DNA of 64,000 nt from OLB6 sp964467455 (GTDB lineage Bacteria > Bacteroidota > Ignavibacteria > Kapaibacteriales > Kapaibacteriaceae): positions 24,838-88,837 of the forward strand of contig CAYXQJ010000011.1 in assembly GCA_964467455.1 (NCBI GenBank), in the 5' to 3' direction. The notes beneath the pieces were generated by a model that saw nothing but the letters and a program-made list of their open reading frames with translations, had not been told where the DNA came from and searched no databases. This document shows, in pieces, positions 50,455 through 59,101 of this stretch. Numbering within the stretch: position 1 is the stretch's first letter; each line of letters begins with the position of its first letter. The translations under genes and the position numbers were made by a program.

Positions 50455-51272
50455 CAGTAGCTCTCGTCCTGTGTTGGGAACGAATGGCCTCGCACATCGT
50501 CGACGTAGTGTTTGAAGGCACCCAGCATCACATCGTGTAATTCGGCGTAGCGTCGGACGAACCGCGGACGGAACTCCGTTGACATCCCGACCATGTCGGT
50601 CCAGACCAAGATCTGTCCGTCGCATGACGGTCCGGCACCAATGCCGATCGTCGGAACATCCACCATGGCCGTGACCTCGGCCGCCAGTGCTGCCGGGATC
50701 TTCTCAAGGACGATCGAAAAGACGCCGGCCTTCTGAAGGGCATCGGCATCGCGCTTGATCTGATCCGCTTCGTCGTGGGAGCTGCCGCGCTCACGATACG
50801 AGCCGAACTGATGGATGCTCTGCGGCGTCAGCCCAAGGTGTCCCATGACCGGGATGCCGTTCTCCGTCATCAAGCGGACGGCATCAACGACCCGCTCGCC
50901 CCCTTCCAACTTGACGGCACCGGAACCGGCTTCTTTCATCAAGCGTCCGGCGTTGCGGAAGGCCTCACGAGGACTGGCTTGGTACGACATGAAGGGCATG
51001 TCCGTCACCACCATGGCGCGTTCCACAGTGCGGACCACGGCCTGGGTGTGATAGATCATGTGTTCAAGGGTGACGGGAATGGTCGTGTCGTGGCCTTGGA
51101 CGACGTTGCCAACGGAATCGCCGACCAACAAGAGGTCGATACCGGCTTGGTCCATGATCGCCGCCGACATGGCATCGTATGCCGTCAGACAGGCGATCGG
51201 AGTACCGGCCCGCTTCATCTCGATCAGACGAAGGGTGGTGACGCGCTTGCGGGTGGTTGGGTTCTGTGGCAT
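50454..51272 (-). CDS. panB: 3-methyl-2-oxobutanoate hydroxymethyltransferase
   Basis: This 272-residue enzyme makes ketopantoate in pantothenate synthesis. Typical segments are LTAYDAMSAAIMDQAGIDLLLVGDSVGNV, VVTDMPFMSY, AVKLEGG and GIGAGPSCDGQILVW. The ATG lies seven bases from a perfect TATCTTTG -7 element on the minus strand, so the mRNA may be leaderless. Confidence 0.96.
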   Translation of the reverse strand: MPQNPTTRKRVTTLRLIEMKRAGTPIACLTAYDAMSAAIMDQAGIDLLLVGDSVGNVVQGHDTTIPVTLEHMIYHTQAVVRTVERAMVVTDMPFMSYQASPREAFRNAGRLMKEAGSGAVKLEGGERVVDAVRLMTENGIPVMGHLGLTPQSIHQFGSYRERGSSHDEADQIKRDADALQKAGVFSIVLEKIPAALAAEVTAMVDVPTIGIGAGPSCDGQILVWTDMVGMSTEFRPRFVRRYAELHDVMLGAFKHYVDDVRGHSFPTQDESY

Positions 51273-51279
51273 GGAACAA

Positions 51280-51287
51280 CAAAGATA
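51280..51287 (-). promoter_or_regulatory. -7 promoter element of panB (TATCTTTG)
   Basis: On the minus strand this reads TATCTTTG, a perfect TAnnTTTG, seven bases from the panB ATG. No TTG occurs at the expected -33 distance. Confidence 0.55.
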
Positions 51288-51310
51288 GCCGACCCCGCGA
51301 TTCCCGGCGT

Positions 51311-51318
51311 TATCTTTC
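51311..51318 (+). promoter_or_regulatory. Candidate -7 element of lpxH (TATCTTTC)
   Basis: TATCTTTC matches TAnnTTTG except the last base and ends four bases before ATG 51323. If real, transcription starts at or just after that ATG, which would favour a leaderless start or use of ATG 51353. Confidence 0.4.
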
Positions 51319-51322
51319 GGTT

Positions 51323-52108
51323 ATGTTCTCGCCAGTGGTTTCGGTCCGCTCCATGACCATCGACGTCCCGCACGGTAGACGCGCCGTGTTCCTTTCGGAC
51401 GTGCATTTGGGCTTTGGCAACAGGGACACGGACCGTGCTCGCGAGTCGCGTCTGGTGCGTACACTCCGTAAGATCGCCCCGGATACAAGCCACCTCTTCA
51501 TCGTCGGCGACCTGTTCGATTTTTGGTTCGACTATGGAACCGTGATCCCCCGTGGACACGTTCGCACCCTTGCTGCCATCCAGGATCTCCTGGAAGGGGG
51601 CGTGCAGATCACGTATCTGATGGGTAATCACGACTTTGGACACGCAACCTATTTCGGAGAAGAACTCGGTATTAAGGTCGACCACGGCGACGTTGAGGCC
51701 ACGATCAATGGCACGCGGTTCTACCTTTCCCATGGCGATGGGAAGGCGCACAACGACACGGGGTATCTTATCCTGCGCTCGATCCTGCGAAACCGCGGGA
51801 TCCAGTGGCTCTACCGCACGATGCATCCGAACATCGGCATCGGATTGGCGGCACGGACGTCGAAGGGAAGTCGGGACTATACCGGCGCCAAGGACTACGG
51901 CCCGCACGACGGTCTGCGCGACTTCGCCCACGCCAAGATCCGTGAAGGGTATCGGTACGTGATCATGGGTCACCGACATCGAGTGGCTGAAGAGCGTTTC
52001 GAAGATGGTTTCTACATCAACCTTGGTGATTGGTTGGGTGAACAGTGTGTGATCGGCGAATTCACGCCGGAGAACGGCTTCCGCCTGATCGCCGACCCCT
52101 ATATTTGA
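51323..52108 (+). CDS. lpxH: UDP-2,3-diacylglucosamine hydrolase-like metallophosphoesterase
   Basis: This 261-residue enzyme of the calcineurin-like fold fits LpxH, which cleaves UDP-diacylglucosamine in lipid A synthesis. All metal motifs are present: FLSDVHLG, VGDLFDFWFD, LMGNHD, LSHGDG and MGHRHR, and the FDFW signature favours LpxH. ATG 51323 is used but ATG 51353 (MTIDVP) is possible given the promoter position. The ATP-grasp gene follows after 27 bases. Confidence 0.85.
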   Translation: MFSPVVSVRSMTIDVPHGRRAVFLSDVHLGFGNRDTDRARESRLVRTLRKIAPDTSHLFIVGDLFDFWFDYGTVIPRGHVRTLAAIQDLLEGGVQITYLMGNHDFGHATYFGEELGIKVDHGDVEATINGTRFYLSHGDGKAHNDTGYLILRSILRNRGIQWLYRTMHPNIGIGLAARTSKGSRDYTGAKDYGPHDGLRDFAHAKIREGYRYVIMGHRHRVAEERFEDGFYINLGDWLGEQCVIGEFTPENGFRLIADPYI

Positions 52109-52135
52109 CGGACACACGGACGCAGAGAGGACATC

Positions 52136-53092
52136 ATGAAGAAGATCGGACTGCTTTTTGGCATGGAACAATCGTTCCCACCGGCATTGGTCGAAGAGAT
52201 CAATCGTCGCGACGAAGGTGTATCGGCAGAATTCTGCAAGATCGGCGGCATCACGCTTGACGACCTGTTCGAATACGATGTGATCCTTGACCGGATATCT
52301 CAAGACGTCCCGTTCTACCGTGCGATGCTCAAGGTAGCTGCACTGAATGGAGTTCGTGTTGTCAATAATCCGTTCTGGTGGACGGCTGACGACAAGTTCT
52401 TCAACTATGCTGTTGCCCAAAAGGCCGGCATCCCTGTGCCGAAGACCGTGCTGCTGCCGAGCAAGAACCATCCGCCGGAGACCACGGCCGAGTCGTTCCG
52501 CAATCTCATGTTCCCGCTCAACTGGCAGGAGATCTTCGACTACGTTGGCTTCCCATCATGGCTCAAGCCATACGATGGAGGTGGCTGGCGTCACGTGTAC
52601 AAGGTGAACTCCATCGACGAGTTCTTCGAGCGGTACAGCGAAACAGCAGACATCGTAATGACGCTGCAAGAAGGCATCGAATTCACTGAGTACTACCGCT
52701 GCTATTGCATTGGCCGTAAGCACGTCCACATCATGCCGTACGAGCCGCGTAATCCGCATCACTTGCGTTACCAAGCCGGCTTTTCGCCAACGCCGGAAAT
52801 GACAAAGACGCTCACCGAACTCTGCTTGAAGATCTGCAACATCCTCGGCTACGATTTCAACACGATCGAGTTCGCCGTGCGTGATGGCATTCCGTATGCG
52901 ATCGACTACATGAACCCTGCACCTGATGCTGAGCGCACGTCCGTGCAAGAAGAGAACTTCGAGTGGGTACTCAACACCACGGCTTCATTCTTGATCGAGC
53001 TTGCTAAGCAAGGTCGCAGCGTGCCGAAAGAGTACGCTTGGAGCAACTTCCTGAATCCCGGCGCACCGAAAACATCCGGCAAGGTGAAGTAA
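52136..53092 (+). CDS. ATP-grasp domain protein
   Basis: This 318-residue protein has an ATP-grasp layout: an N-terminal pre-ATP domain (KKIGLLFGMEQSFPPALVEEI), a hinge lysine in FPSWLKPYDGGGW, the adenine segment IVMTLQEGIEFTEYYRC, and the metal-binding end FNTIEFAVRDGIPYAIDYMNPAPDAE. Such enzymes couple a carboxylate to an amine or thiol with ATP. The substrate is unknown. A GAGAGGA site precedes the ATG. It is the first gene of a four-gene operon whose members overlap by 1-4 bases. Confidence 0.82.
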   Translation: MKKIGLLFGMEQSFPPALVEEINRRDEGVSAEFCKIGGITLDDLFEYDVILDRISQDVPFYRAMLKVAALNGVRVVNNPFWWTADDKFFNYAVAQKAGIPVPKTVLLPSKNHPPETTAESFRNLMFPLNWQEIFDYVGFPSWLKPYDGGGWRHVYKVNSIDEFFERYSETADIVMTLQEGIEFTEYYRCYCIGRKHVHIMPYEPRNPHHLRYQAGFSPTPEMTKTLTELCLKICNILGYDFNTIEFAVRDGIPYAIDYMNPAPDAERTSVQEENFEWVLNTTASFLIELAKQGRSVPKEYAWSNFLNPGAPKTSGKVK

Positions 53093-53562
53093 TGGCGGAT
53101 GATCCTAAGGTAGAAAACACCGATGAACGCACGGTCCTTGTACTGCATCTAGCCCGCAAGCGAGAGTTTCTCGAAGCACTCGCTAAACGCATCGATAAGA
53201 TGCGCTCGATCAAAGACGAAGCAAAACTGCGTGAAGAGATCGATAGTTTGCCGCACGACATTCGTTCACAGATCCGTTCGTTCGATCGACTTACCGCTAT
53301 CGAACAGAATGTCAATCGCGTAACGTCAGCGCTGATGCGCAAGCTCCATCGTGCATTCCCCGATCTCACGCGCACGGAGCTTCTGGTATGTACCTATCTC
53401 CGCGCCGGACTTACGCCGGGACAAGCCGCAGAGCTCATGTTCATCAGCCGTCGTGCCGTTGAGAAACATCGACAGTCGATCCGCGCCAAGTTGGACCTGC
53501 AGCCGCGGGAGGATATCGTGCACTGGCTTGAAGACTTCGAACACGGTCGTCATCACAAATAA
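53092..53562 (+). CDS. LuxR/GerE-type helix-turn-helix protein
   Basis: This 156-residue protein has a helical N-terminal half (RKREFLEALAKRIDKMRSIKDEAKLREE, probably coiled) and a C-terminal HTH like those of LuxR/GerE regulators: LTRTELLVCTYLRAGLTPGQAAELMFISRRAVEKHRQSIRAKL. No receiver or PAS domain is present. It overlaps the ATP-grasp stop (TAATG) and the next start (TAATG), so it may regulate its own operon. Confidence 0.8.
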   Translation: MADDPKVENTDERTVLVLHLARKREFLEALAKRIDKMRSIKDEAKLREEIDSLPHDIRSQIRSFDRLTAIEQNVNRVTSALMRKLHRAFPDLTRTELLVCTYLRAGLTPGQAAELMFISRRAVEKHRQSIRAKLDLQPREDIVHWLEDFEHGRHHK

Positions 53563-55232
53563 TGCCTTCTGCATCGACTGCTCGATTCGTGCATGAGCTG
53601 TCCGTTGCAGCGCGAAACATCACGGCCGAAGGTGCGAAACAACAACAGGTGCTCATCGAAGCGCTGGCTGCCCGTCCGTTGGGTACACCTGCGCAGGTCA
53701 TTGCCTATCACGATGCCCTTCTGTTCATTCTCGCCTATCCTGTACACATCGACCTCGTCAACCTCGCGCAGAGCGAACTCGACCGAGTTGTTGATCATGT
53801 CAAGGCGCGATCAAAAGGACGCACACAGCACGAGTATCAAAACAGCGGCATTGCTGGGAGCATCACACGCTCTACGTTCTCTCTAGCACTCAATAGTTGG
53901 CTCATCGAACGATTCGGCGAAGAGGTCGAGCTGTGGGCCGAAGGCCTCGACGAAGAACGTGTGGTCAATACCTTGAACCACATGCTCGATCCCGTAGAGT
54001 ACGAGATGCTCCACGCCGGAAAAATGGCCTGGGATCACTGGTCCGCATCTCTTGTTGGTAAAGGGGCGAGCAGACACCACATCAAGAAGTGGATCGTAGA
54101 GACAACGCAACGTTTGCCGGGTTCGACGGCACTACGTGAATATGTGTTCTCGCAGTTCGCGCTTACAACGCAATGGAAGAGTGGACCACATGCCCCTTCG
54201 ATGACATCCGGACGCGCTCCCTTCAGTTCCGTCTACCTCCATACAGATGGGGCCAAGAAGCGAATGACCTTGGAAGAGGCCTTTGCACTTGCGCCGCCGA
54301 GAGAGATCGCACTGACCACAACGCAGCAACGTGAACTCTGCGATCTCGCCAAGGGCGTCCTGTGCTTGCAACTCCGAGAGACGGATCCGGTGACGCATGC
54401 AGCAGTGTCAGAAACGACCTACTTTGACATGGGACGAGGTCTGACCATTGCCTTGTATGCGATGAAGTCCGACATGAAGATGGCGTTGCAGAGCTACATA
54501 GGTTTTATGGCCTTCAAGAACGGCATTCCGTGTGCCTACGGTGGCGGATGGCTGTTGAATGATGACTCCGGTTTTGGCGTCAACATCTTCCCGCCGTTTC
54601 GCGGCGGTGAATCTGCGGTGGTCGTTTGCCAGTTACTGCGGCTGTATCGACATACGTTCAACGTCAAGACGTTCAATGTCGATCCCTATCAGATCGGCTA
54701 TGGCAACCCGGATGGGATCGCCTCCGGAGCGTTCTGGTTTTATTATCGACTCGGCTTCCGTCCGGTTGAGCGACATTTCCTCAAGCTTGCGACGGATGAG
54801 GCGCGAGCGATGAAAGAAGACCGCTCATATCGTTCTGCTGCAGCAGTGCTCAAAACGTTGGCCGAGTCAACGATGCGATGGACCGATCGCGGAGTGAAGC
54901 GCGAAGCGCCGATCACCGCCGATGTAATGGGTGATGTGGTATCGGCCTATGTGAACACACAGTTCGACGGCGATCGGCAAGCGGCACTCAAGCGTGCGTG
55001 CAGCTTGCTCTCGAAGCGGAGCGGCCGTCGGATTCATACAAAACATCCTGCTGCCCGTATCGCAGTGCTCTTGATGGCCTGCGGTTATGCGGAGCAAGCA
55101 CGGCCCGCACAGCTTCGCAAGTTCCTTGATAGCTATGCCGTAAAACACGTCTCAGAGCGCGACTATGTTCGCGCCTCACAACACTTCCCGGACCTGTTCC
55201 GGAGACTGCACGAATCGGAACGTTCACTATGA
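53562..55232 (+). CDS. Conserved hypothetical protein, possible acyltransferase-like C-terminal domain
   Basis: This 556-residue soluble protein was not assigned to a family. The first 300 residues are mainly helical. The middle to C-terminal part (GIPCAYGGGWLLNDDSGFGVNIFPPFRGGESA, then FNVDPYQIGYGNPDGIASGAFWFYYRLGFRPV) recalls the acceptor and acyl-CoA strands of GNAT-type transferases, where a final aromatic-Leu-Gly-Phe stretch is common; this is only a resemblance. It is coupled to both neighbours (TAATG and ATGA overlaps). Confidence 0.7.
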   Translation: MPSASTARFVHELSVAARNITAEGAKQQQVLIEALAARPLGTPAQVIAYHDALLFILAYPVHIDLVNLAQSELDRVVDHVKARSKGRTQHEYQNSGIAGSITRSTFSLALNSWLIERFGEEVELWAEGLDEERVVNTLNHMLDPVEYEMLHAGKMAWDHWSASLVGKGASRHHIKKWIVETTQRLPGSTALREYVFSQFALTTQWKSGPHAPSMTSGRAPFSSVYLHTDGAKKRMTLEEAFALAPPREIALTTTQQRELCDLAKGVLCLQLRETDPVTHAAVSETTYFDMGRGLTIALYAMKSDMKMALQSYIGFMAFKNGIPCAYGGGWLLNDDSGFGVNIFPPFRGGESAVVVCQLLRLYRHTFNVKTFNVDPYQIGYGNPDGIASGAFWFYYRLGFRPVERHFLKLATDEARAMKEDRSYRSAAAVLKTLAESTMRWTDRGVKREAPITADVMGDVVSAYVNTQFDGDRQAALKRACSLLSKRSGRRIHTKHPAARIAVLLMACGYAEQARPAQLRKFLDSYAVKHVSERDYVRASQHFPDLFRRLHESERSL

Positions 55233-56746
55233 TGACCCATCTCGACGGTTCTTCACTTACGATCACATCGTTGGCATCGATCGCCTACGATGCAACTCAC
55301 ACAGTTGCCCTGACCTCAGAAGCGCGCGAGCGCGTTGCACACGCACGTAAGTCCGTTGATGCGTGGATCGCAGAAGAACGTGTTGTCTATGGACTCACAA
55401 CGGGCTTTGGTGAGTTTGCCAACGTCTTCATTCCACACGACAAGACCGCTGAACTGCAAGAGAACCTCATCATGTCGCACAGTGCCGGCATGGGCGACCT
55501 CCTTCCCCGCGAGATCGTCCGCGCCATGATGGTCCTTCGCGTAAATGCACTCGCCAAAGGTCTGTCGGGGATCAGGCTGTCAACGCTCGACACATTGATC
55601 GCTATGATCAATGCCGATCTCCTGCCCGACGTCCCGGGCCAAGGTTCTGTTGGCTCCAGCGGCGATCTTGCTCCGCTCTCCCATCTCGCCCTTGCCTTGA
55701 TCGGAAAGGGGCGAATCAGTAGCCGACTCTCTGCCGATGTCATGCGCGAGCACGGCATCGAACCTGTACAGCTCGCTGCGAAGGAAGGCCTGGCCCTGAT
55801 CAACGGAACACAGATGATGTGCGCCTATGGTGCCCTGTCAGTGTATCGTCTGCGTAATCTTGTTGCCGTTGCTGATATCGCCGGCGCATTGTCGCTTGAT
55901 GCGCTGCGCGGCACCGACCTCGCCTTTGACGAGCGCCTCCACCAGGCGCGTCCGCATCCCGGACAGCTCACATCGGCACGTAATCTCCGCACGTTGATCG
56001 CTGGCAGTGCGATCAGAGAGTCGCACCGCGTTGGCGACACGAAGGTGCAAGACGCCTATTCGCTGCGCTGTATGCCGCAGGTACACGGCGCTTCGCGTGA
56101 TGCGATCGACTATGCTGCGTCCGTGATCGAACGCGAGATGAACAGTGCTACCGATAACCCCCTCGTCTTTGCCGATGACGACGTTGCTATCGAAGGTGGG
56201 AACTTCCATGGTCAGCCACTGGCCTTGGTATTGGACTTCCTTGCCATTGCGGCATCGGAGTTAGCCAACATCTCCGAGCGCAGAACCGAGCGTATGACGA
56301 ATGCCGCTCTCGGCGGTCTGCCGCGGTTCCTCACGCCCAACGGAGGTCTTCACTCAGGAATGATGATCGCTCAATACACTGCAGCTGCCTTGGTCAGCGA
56401 GAATAAGGTGTTGGCCCATCCTGCCAGTGTCGACAGCATTCCAACCAGTGCAAATCAAGAGGACCACAACTCCATGGGCAGTATCGCCGGCAGGAAGTTG
56501 TGGCCCGTTGTTGCGAACGTCGAACGTGTATTGTCGATCGAATTGTTGTGTGCTGCGCAAGCTGTGGATCTGCTTCGCCCCCTAACCAGTAGTGAGCCGT
56601 TGGAGCGAGTGGTGGCATGTATCCGCGAGAAGGTACCATTTGCAGATCGTGATCGGATCCTGTATCACGACATGGATGCTGTCTACGACCTTGTGCGAAG
56701 TGGTTCGATCGTTGATGCTTGTGGCATCATCGTGGCACATCAATGA
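55229..56746 (+). CDS. Aromatic amino acid/histidine ammonia-lyase (MIO enzyme)
   Basis: This 505-residue enzyme has the full MIO ammonia-lyase pattern: YGLTTGFGEFANV, SHSAGMGD, the MIO triad Ser143-Ser144-Gly145 in GSVGSSGDLAPL, LALINGTQ, QDAYSLRCMPQVHG, ATDNPLVF and IPTSANQEDHNSMG. It resembles HutH most, with Ser at the first MIO position where Ala is usual. No hutU, hutI or formiminoglutamate gene is nearby, so histidine catabolism is not assured; a lyase or mutase acting on another amino acid is possible. It overlaps the convergent pirin gene by 20 bases. Confidence 0.87.
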   Translation: MMTHLDGSSLTITSLASIAYDATHTVALTSEARERVAHARKSVDAWIAEERVVYGLTTGFGEFANVFIPHDKTAELQENLIMSHSAGMGDLLPREIVRAMMVLRVNALAKGLSGIRLSTLDTLIAMINADLLPDVPGQGSVGSSGDLAPLSHLALALIGKGRISSRLSADVMREHGIEPVQLAAKEGLALINGTQMMCAYGALSVYRLRNLVAVADIAGALSLDALRGTDLAFDERLHQARPHPGQLTSARNLRTLIAGSAIRESHRVGDTKVQDAYSLRCMPQVHGASRDAIDYAASVIEREMNSATDNPLVFADDDVAIEGGNFHGQPLALVLDFLAIAASELANISERRTERMTNAALGGLPRFLTPNGGLHSGMMIAQYTAAALVSENKVLAHPASVDSIPTSANQEDHNSMGSIAGRKLWPVVANVERVLSIELLCAAQAVDLLRPLTSSEPLERVVACIREKVPFADRDRILYHDMDAVYDLVRSGSIVDACGIIVAHQ

Positions 56747-57428
56747 TCACAGCATAGGTATCTGAGGTCGCCGTTAGTGTGATACTGTCAACGTCGTCGA
56801 TGCCAATGGCATCACGACGCTGAAGAGCGTGACCGTTCACGTCTGCAGTGCCTTCGATGACGAAGGTGAAGAGGCCATTGTCCTGACGTCGCGACGCATA
56901 GGTGGCAACGTGACCAGCATCGAGCTTCACCAGCGACAACCATGCGTCTTGGTTGATCCACAACGGAGCAGAACCATCGTTTGGGCCAACGATCGTGGTG
57001 ATCGTATTCGGGGCGAGTACAAAGGACTGCTGATCATATCGAGGTGTGACGCCCTTTGTGTGCGGAATGATCCAGATCTGCAAGAACTTCAATGCCTCCG
57101 TCGGAGAGCCGTTGAATTCGGAGTGAGTGAGGCCTGTGCCGGCAGACATGACCTGCACGTCGCCTGGCCGAAGGGCTTCATCATGCTCCATGCTGTCACG
57201 GTGCATGATCACGCCTTCCAACGGAATGGAGATGATCTCCATGTCGTTGTGTGGATGAGTACCAAAACCTTCGCCCGGCGCTACAACATCGTCATTGAAC
57301 ACACGGAGCATTCCAAAACGCACCCGTGACGGATCGAAGTAGTGGCCGAAGCTGAAGGTGTGGTTCGTATCCAGCCAGCCGAAATCAAAGTGGCCGCGTT
57401 CGTGGGCAGGATAGAGATAGACCGACAT
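56727..57428 (-). CDS. Pirin family protein (quercetin dioxygenase-like)
   Basis: This 233-residue bicupin has the pirin N-terminal motif HFDFGWLDTNHTFSFGHYFDP and the first-cupin metal residues in FGTHPHNDMEIIS (HxH) and EFNGSP. The C-terminal cupin has lost clear metal ligands, as in YhhW. Function may be redox sensing or flavonoid oxidation. It follows the FMN reductase by 9 bases. Confidence 0.9.
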   Translation of the reverse strand: MSVYLYPAHERGHFDFGWLDTNHTFSFGHYFDPSRVRFGMLRVFNDDVVAPGEGFGTHPHNDMEIISIPLEGVIMHRDSMEHDEALRPGDVQVMSAGTGLTHSEFNGSPTEALKFLQIWIIPHTKGVTPRYDQQSFVLAPNTITTIVGPNDGSAPLWINQDAWLSLVKLDAGHVATYASRRQDNGLFTFVIEGTADVNGHALQRRDAIGIDDVDSITLTATSDTYAVIIDVPR

Positions 57429-57437
57429 GATAGCTCC

Positions 57438-57977
57438 TTAGAAGTACTCGATGAAGGTGGTGAACTTGCCGAGAAGTGTCGAATAGATCTTGAGTGTTGG
57501 CTCATCGATCAATGTTCCGTTCTCGTCAAACTTCGATGCAGCTTGACCGACCAGTAACTCCGGCTTCGGCAGGACGTGTGCGCCCATCCCGTGCAGCAGC
57601 TGCCGCAGCGCCGTTTGCGAGCGTACAGCGCCAAAGTTTCCGGTGCTTGCACCAATGACGGCGACGGGCTTTTCCATTAGCGGGCGAACCGGGCCGCGGC
57701 TGAACCAGTCCAGAGCGTTCTTCAACACTCCCGAATACGTGTAGTTGTACTCCGGTGAGGCAAACAACACACCGTCGGCTGACTCAAGCAAGGTCTTTGC
57801 CCTAGCAACCGACTCCGGAAGACCCGAGGCCTCAAGGTCAGCATCATACATTGGTATGTCGCGCAGGTTGATGATCTCTAACGAATGGGAGGGGGCAAGC
57901 AGTCCCTCTGCATTGCGTAACAGCTTGCTATTGAACGAGTTGGCCCGGATAGAGCCCGAAATGCCGACGATCTTCAT
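57438..57977 (-). CDS. NADPH-dependent FMN reductase (flavodoxin-like)
   Basis: This 179-residue flavoprotein has ISGSIRANSFNSKLLRNAE for FMN phosphate binding and SPEYNYTYSGVLKNALDWFSR, the family signature. It reduces FMN, quinones or azo dyes. ATG 57977 matches the family start. Its promoter region holds a 16-bp palindrome, so it and the pirin gene are probably regulated together. Confidence 0.93.
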   Translation of the reverse strand: MKIVGISGSIRANSFNSKLLRNAEGLLAPSHSLEIINLRDIPMYDADLEASGLPESVARAKTLLESADGVLFASPEYNYTYSGVLKNALDWFSRGPVRPLMEKPVAVIGASTGNFGAVRSQTALRQLLHGMGAHVLPKPELLVGQAASKFDENGTLIDEPTLKIYSTLLGKFTTFIEYF

Positions 57978-58015
57978 GGACGTGTCTTTCGGTGGGTGAT
58001 GAGGCGAAGACGAAA

Positions 58016-58023
58016 CAAAGATA
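58016..58023 (-). promoter_or_regulatory. -7 promoter element of the FMN reductase-pirin operon (TATCTTTG)
   Basis: On the minus strand a perfect TATCTTTG stands 38 bases upstream of the ATG at 57977; a TTG occurs 21 bases further upstream, giving a complete Bacteroidota-type promoter. Confidence 0.6.
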
Positions 58024-58029
58024 CGAAGA

Positions 58030-58045
58030 GTGTGTTGCAACACAC
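58030..58045. promoter_or_regulatory. 16-bp palindromic operator candidate
   Basis: GTGTGTTGCAACACAC is perfectly palindromic and sits between the -33 TTG and the -7 element of the FMN reductase promoter, the right place for a repressor site. The regulator is unknown. Confidence 0.5.
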
Positions 58046-58059
58046 AAATAAGATCTGTA

Positions 58060-58104
58060 GAAAAAAAGCGAGCCGCCATCCCCGGTGACCCGGAGACGGC
58101 GGCT
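58060..58104 (-). terminator. Rho-independent terminator after the T9SS cargo gene
   Basis: On the minus strand a GC-rich stem of about 14 bp (AGCCGCCGTCTCCGG with CCGGGGATGGCGGCT, one mismatch) is followed by CGC and seven T residues, about 24 bases after the stop codon at 58128. Confidence 0.9.
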
Positions 58105-58127
58105 GCAGACAACGGACAATTACGTTC

Positions 58128-59033
58128 TTAGCGGTTGACGACGATGGTCGTGGACTTGCGTCCGGTCGCGGTCGAAACGCTGACCATATAGGTGCCGGGA
58201 GCAAGGTCGGAGGTGGGGATCGTGGTGTCGATAGTGCCAGCATTCACCTGAACGGGATGCGTGGCCTTCCGATTGCCGTTCATGTCGAACACCTCGATCG
58301 TTGCCGGCCCATTCGCGAGATTATTCATACGTACGGTCGCTGTCGAGCCTGACGGATTTGGAGCAACATCGATGGAACCCATGCGGCGGTCCATCATCAT
58401 GGGCTCATCCGGGAGGTCGGAGCCATCCCAGAGAATGAATCTGAGGGCAGCACGACGTCCACCGTCAAGCAGTCCCATACCGCCCATCATCTTATCACCG
58501 CCGCGGCGACCGAATCCTTCATCAAGGTCATGTTCGTCGCAGTACGCATCGACCATCTTCCGCGCTTCTTCTCGCCATGCGTCGATCTGCTCCTCATTGC
58601 GGTCGAAGATCTCGCGCAGCTTCTCTTTCGAACGTTGCGCGATCGGCTTGACCTGTTCAATGATCTTCATCATCTCGTCGTGCGTACGCTCGCGCAGGGC
58701 CTTGCCTTGTTCCTTGCGCTGTTCCTTGGAGAGACCTTGATCACGGAGTGCGAGCATCGACTGATGCGTCGAGCTCTTGAGTTGTTTTGCTTCAGCCCGT
58801 AGTTGCTTCAGGGTAGCAAGATCACCGGCCGAAAGTGAAGCATCGTATTCATCGTGCCACGTCCGGAGCGTCGGCAACACCGATGATTCGAACCATGACC
58901 GCATCTGCGTACGGAGTTCTTTGTGTTGTGCCTGCCCCTTACCTTTTCCATTGCGTTCTCCATTGCGCGGTTGGGCGATGGCTGTCGTGGCGGAGATGGC
59001 GATCGCGAGGAGGATCAAGAGTGTGTGTTTCAT
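58128..59033 (-). CDS. Secreted protein with type IX secretion sorting domain
   Basis: This 301-residue protein has a signal peptide (KHTLLILLAIAISATTAIA), a long charged helical body (about 30-170) with LSKEQRKEQGKALRERTHDEM resembling CpxP/LTXXQ spacer proteins, and a C-terminal beta domain of about 80 residues (IDVAPNPSGSTATVRM, IEVFDMNGNRK, LAPGTYMVSVST) typical of type A T9SS targeting. It is therefore probably exported across the outer membrane. It is single and ends in a strong terminator. Confidence 0.85.
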   Translation of the reverse strand: MKHTLLILLAIAISATTAIAQPRNGERNGKGKGQAQHKELRTQMRSWFESSVLPTLRTWHDEYDASLSAGDLATLKQLRAEAKQLKSSTHQSMLALRDQGLSKEQRKEQGKALRERTHDEMMKIIEQVKPIAQRSKEKLREIFDRNEEQIDAWREEARKMVDAYCDEHDLDEGFGRRGGDKMMGGMGLLDGGRRAALRFILWDGSDLPDEPMMMDRRMGSIDVAPNPSGSTATVRMNNLANGPATIEVFDMNGNRKATHPVQVNAGTIDTTIPTSDLAPGTYMVSVSTATGRKSTTIVVNR

Positions 59034-59101
59034 TGCTGTATCCGATCATGAAGTAGTTGAATGGCGCCACAGACGGGCACCTACGACCGGAGGTTTAATC
59101 G

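Noticed and set aside
51224..52471. 415-residue minus-strand open frame across panB, lpxH and the ATP-grasp gene
   Set aside because: It is antisense to clear lpxH motifs and panB codons and shows no family pattern.
55229..56746. Assignment of the MIO lyase as HutH of a histidine-use operon
   Set aside because: No hutU, hutI or hutG-like gene is nearby, so the specific name was withheld.
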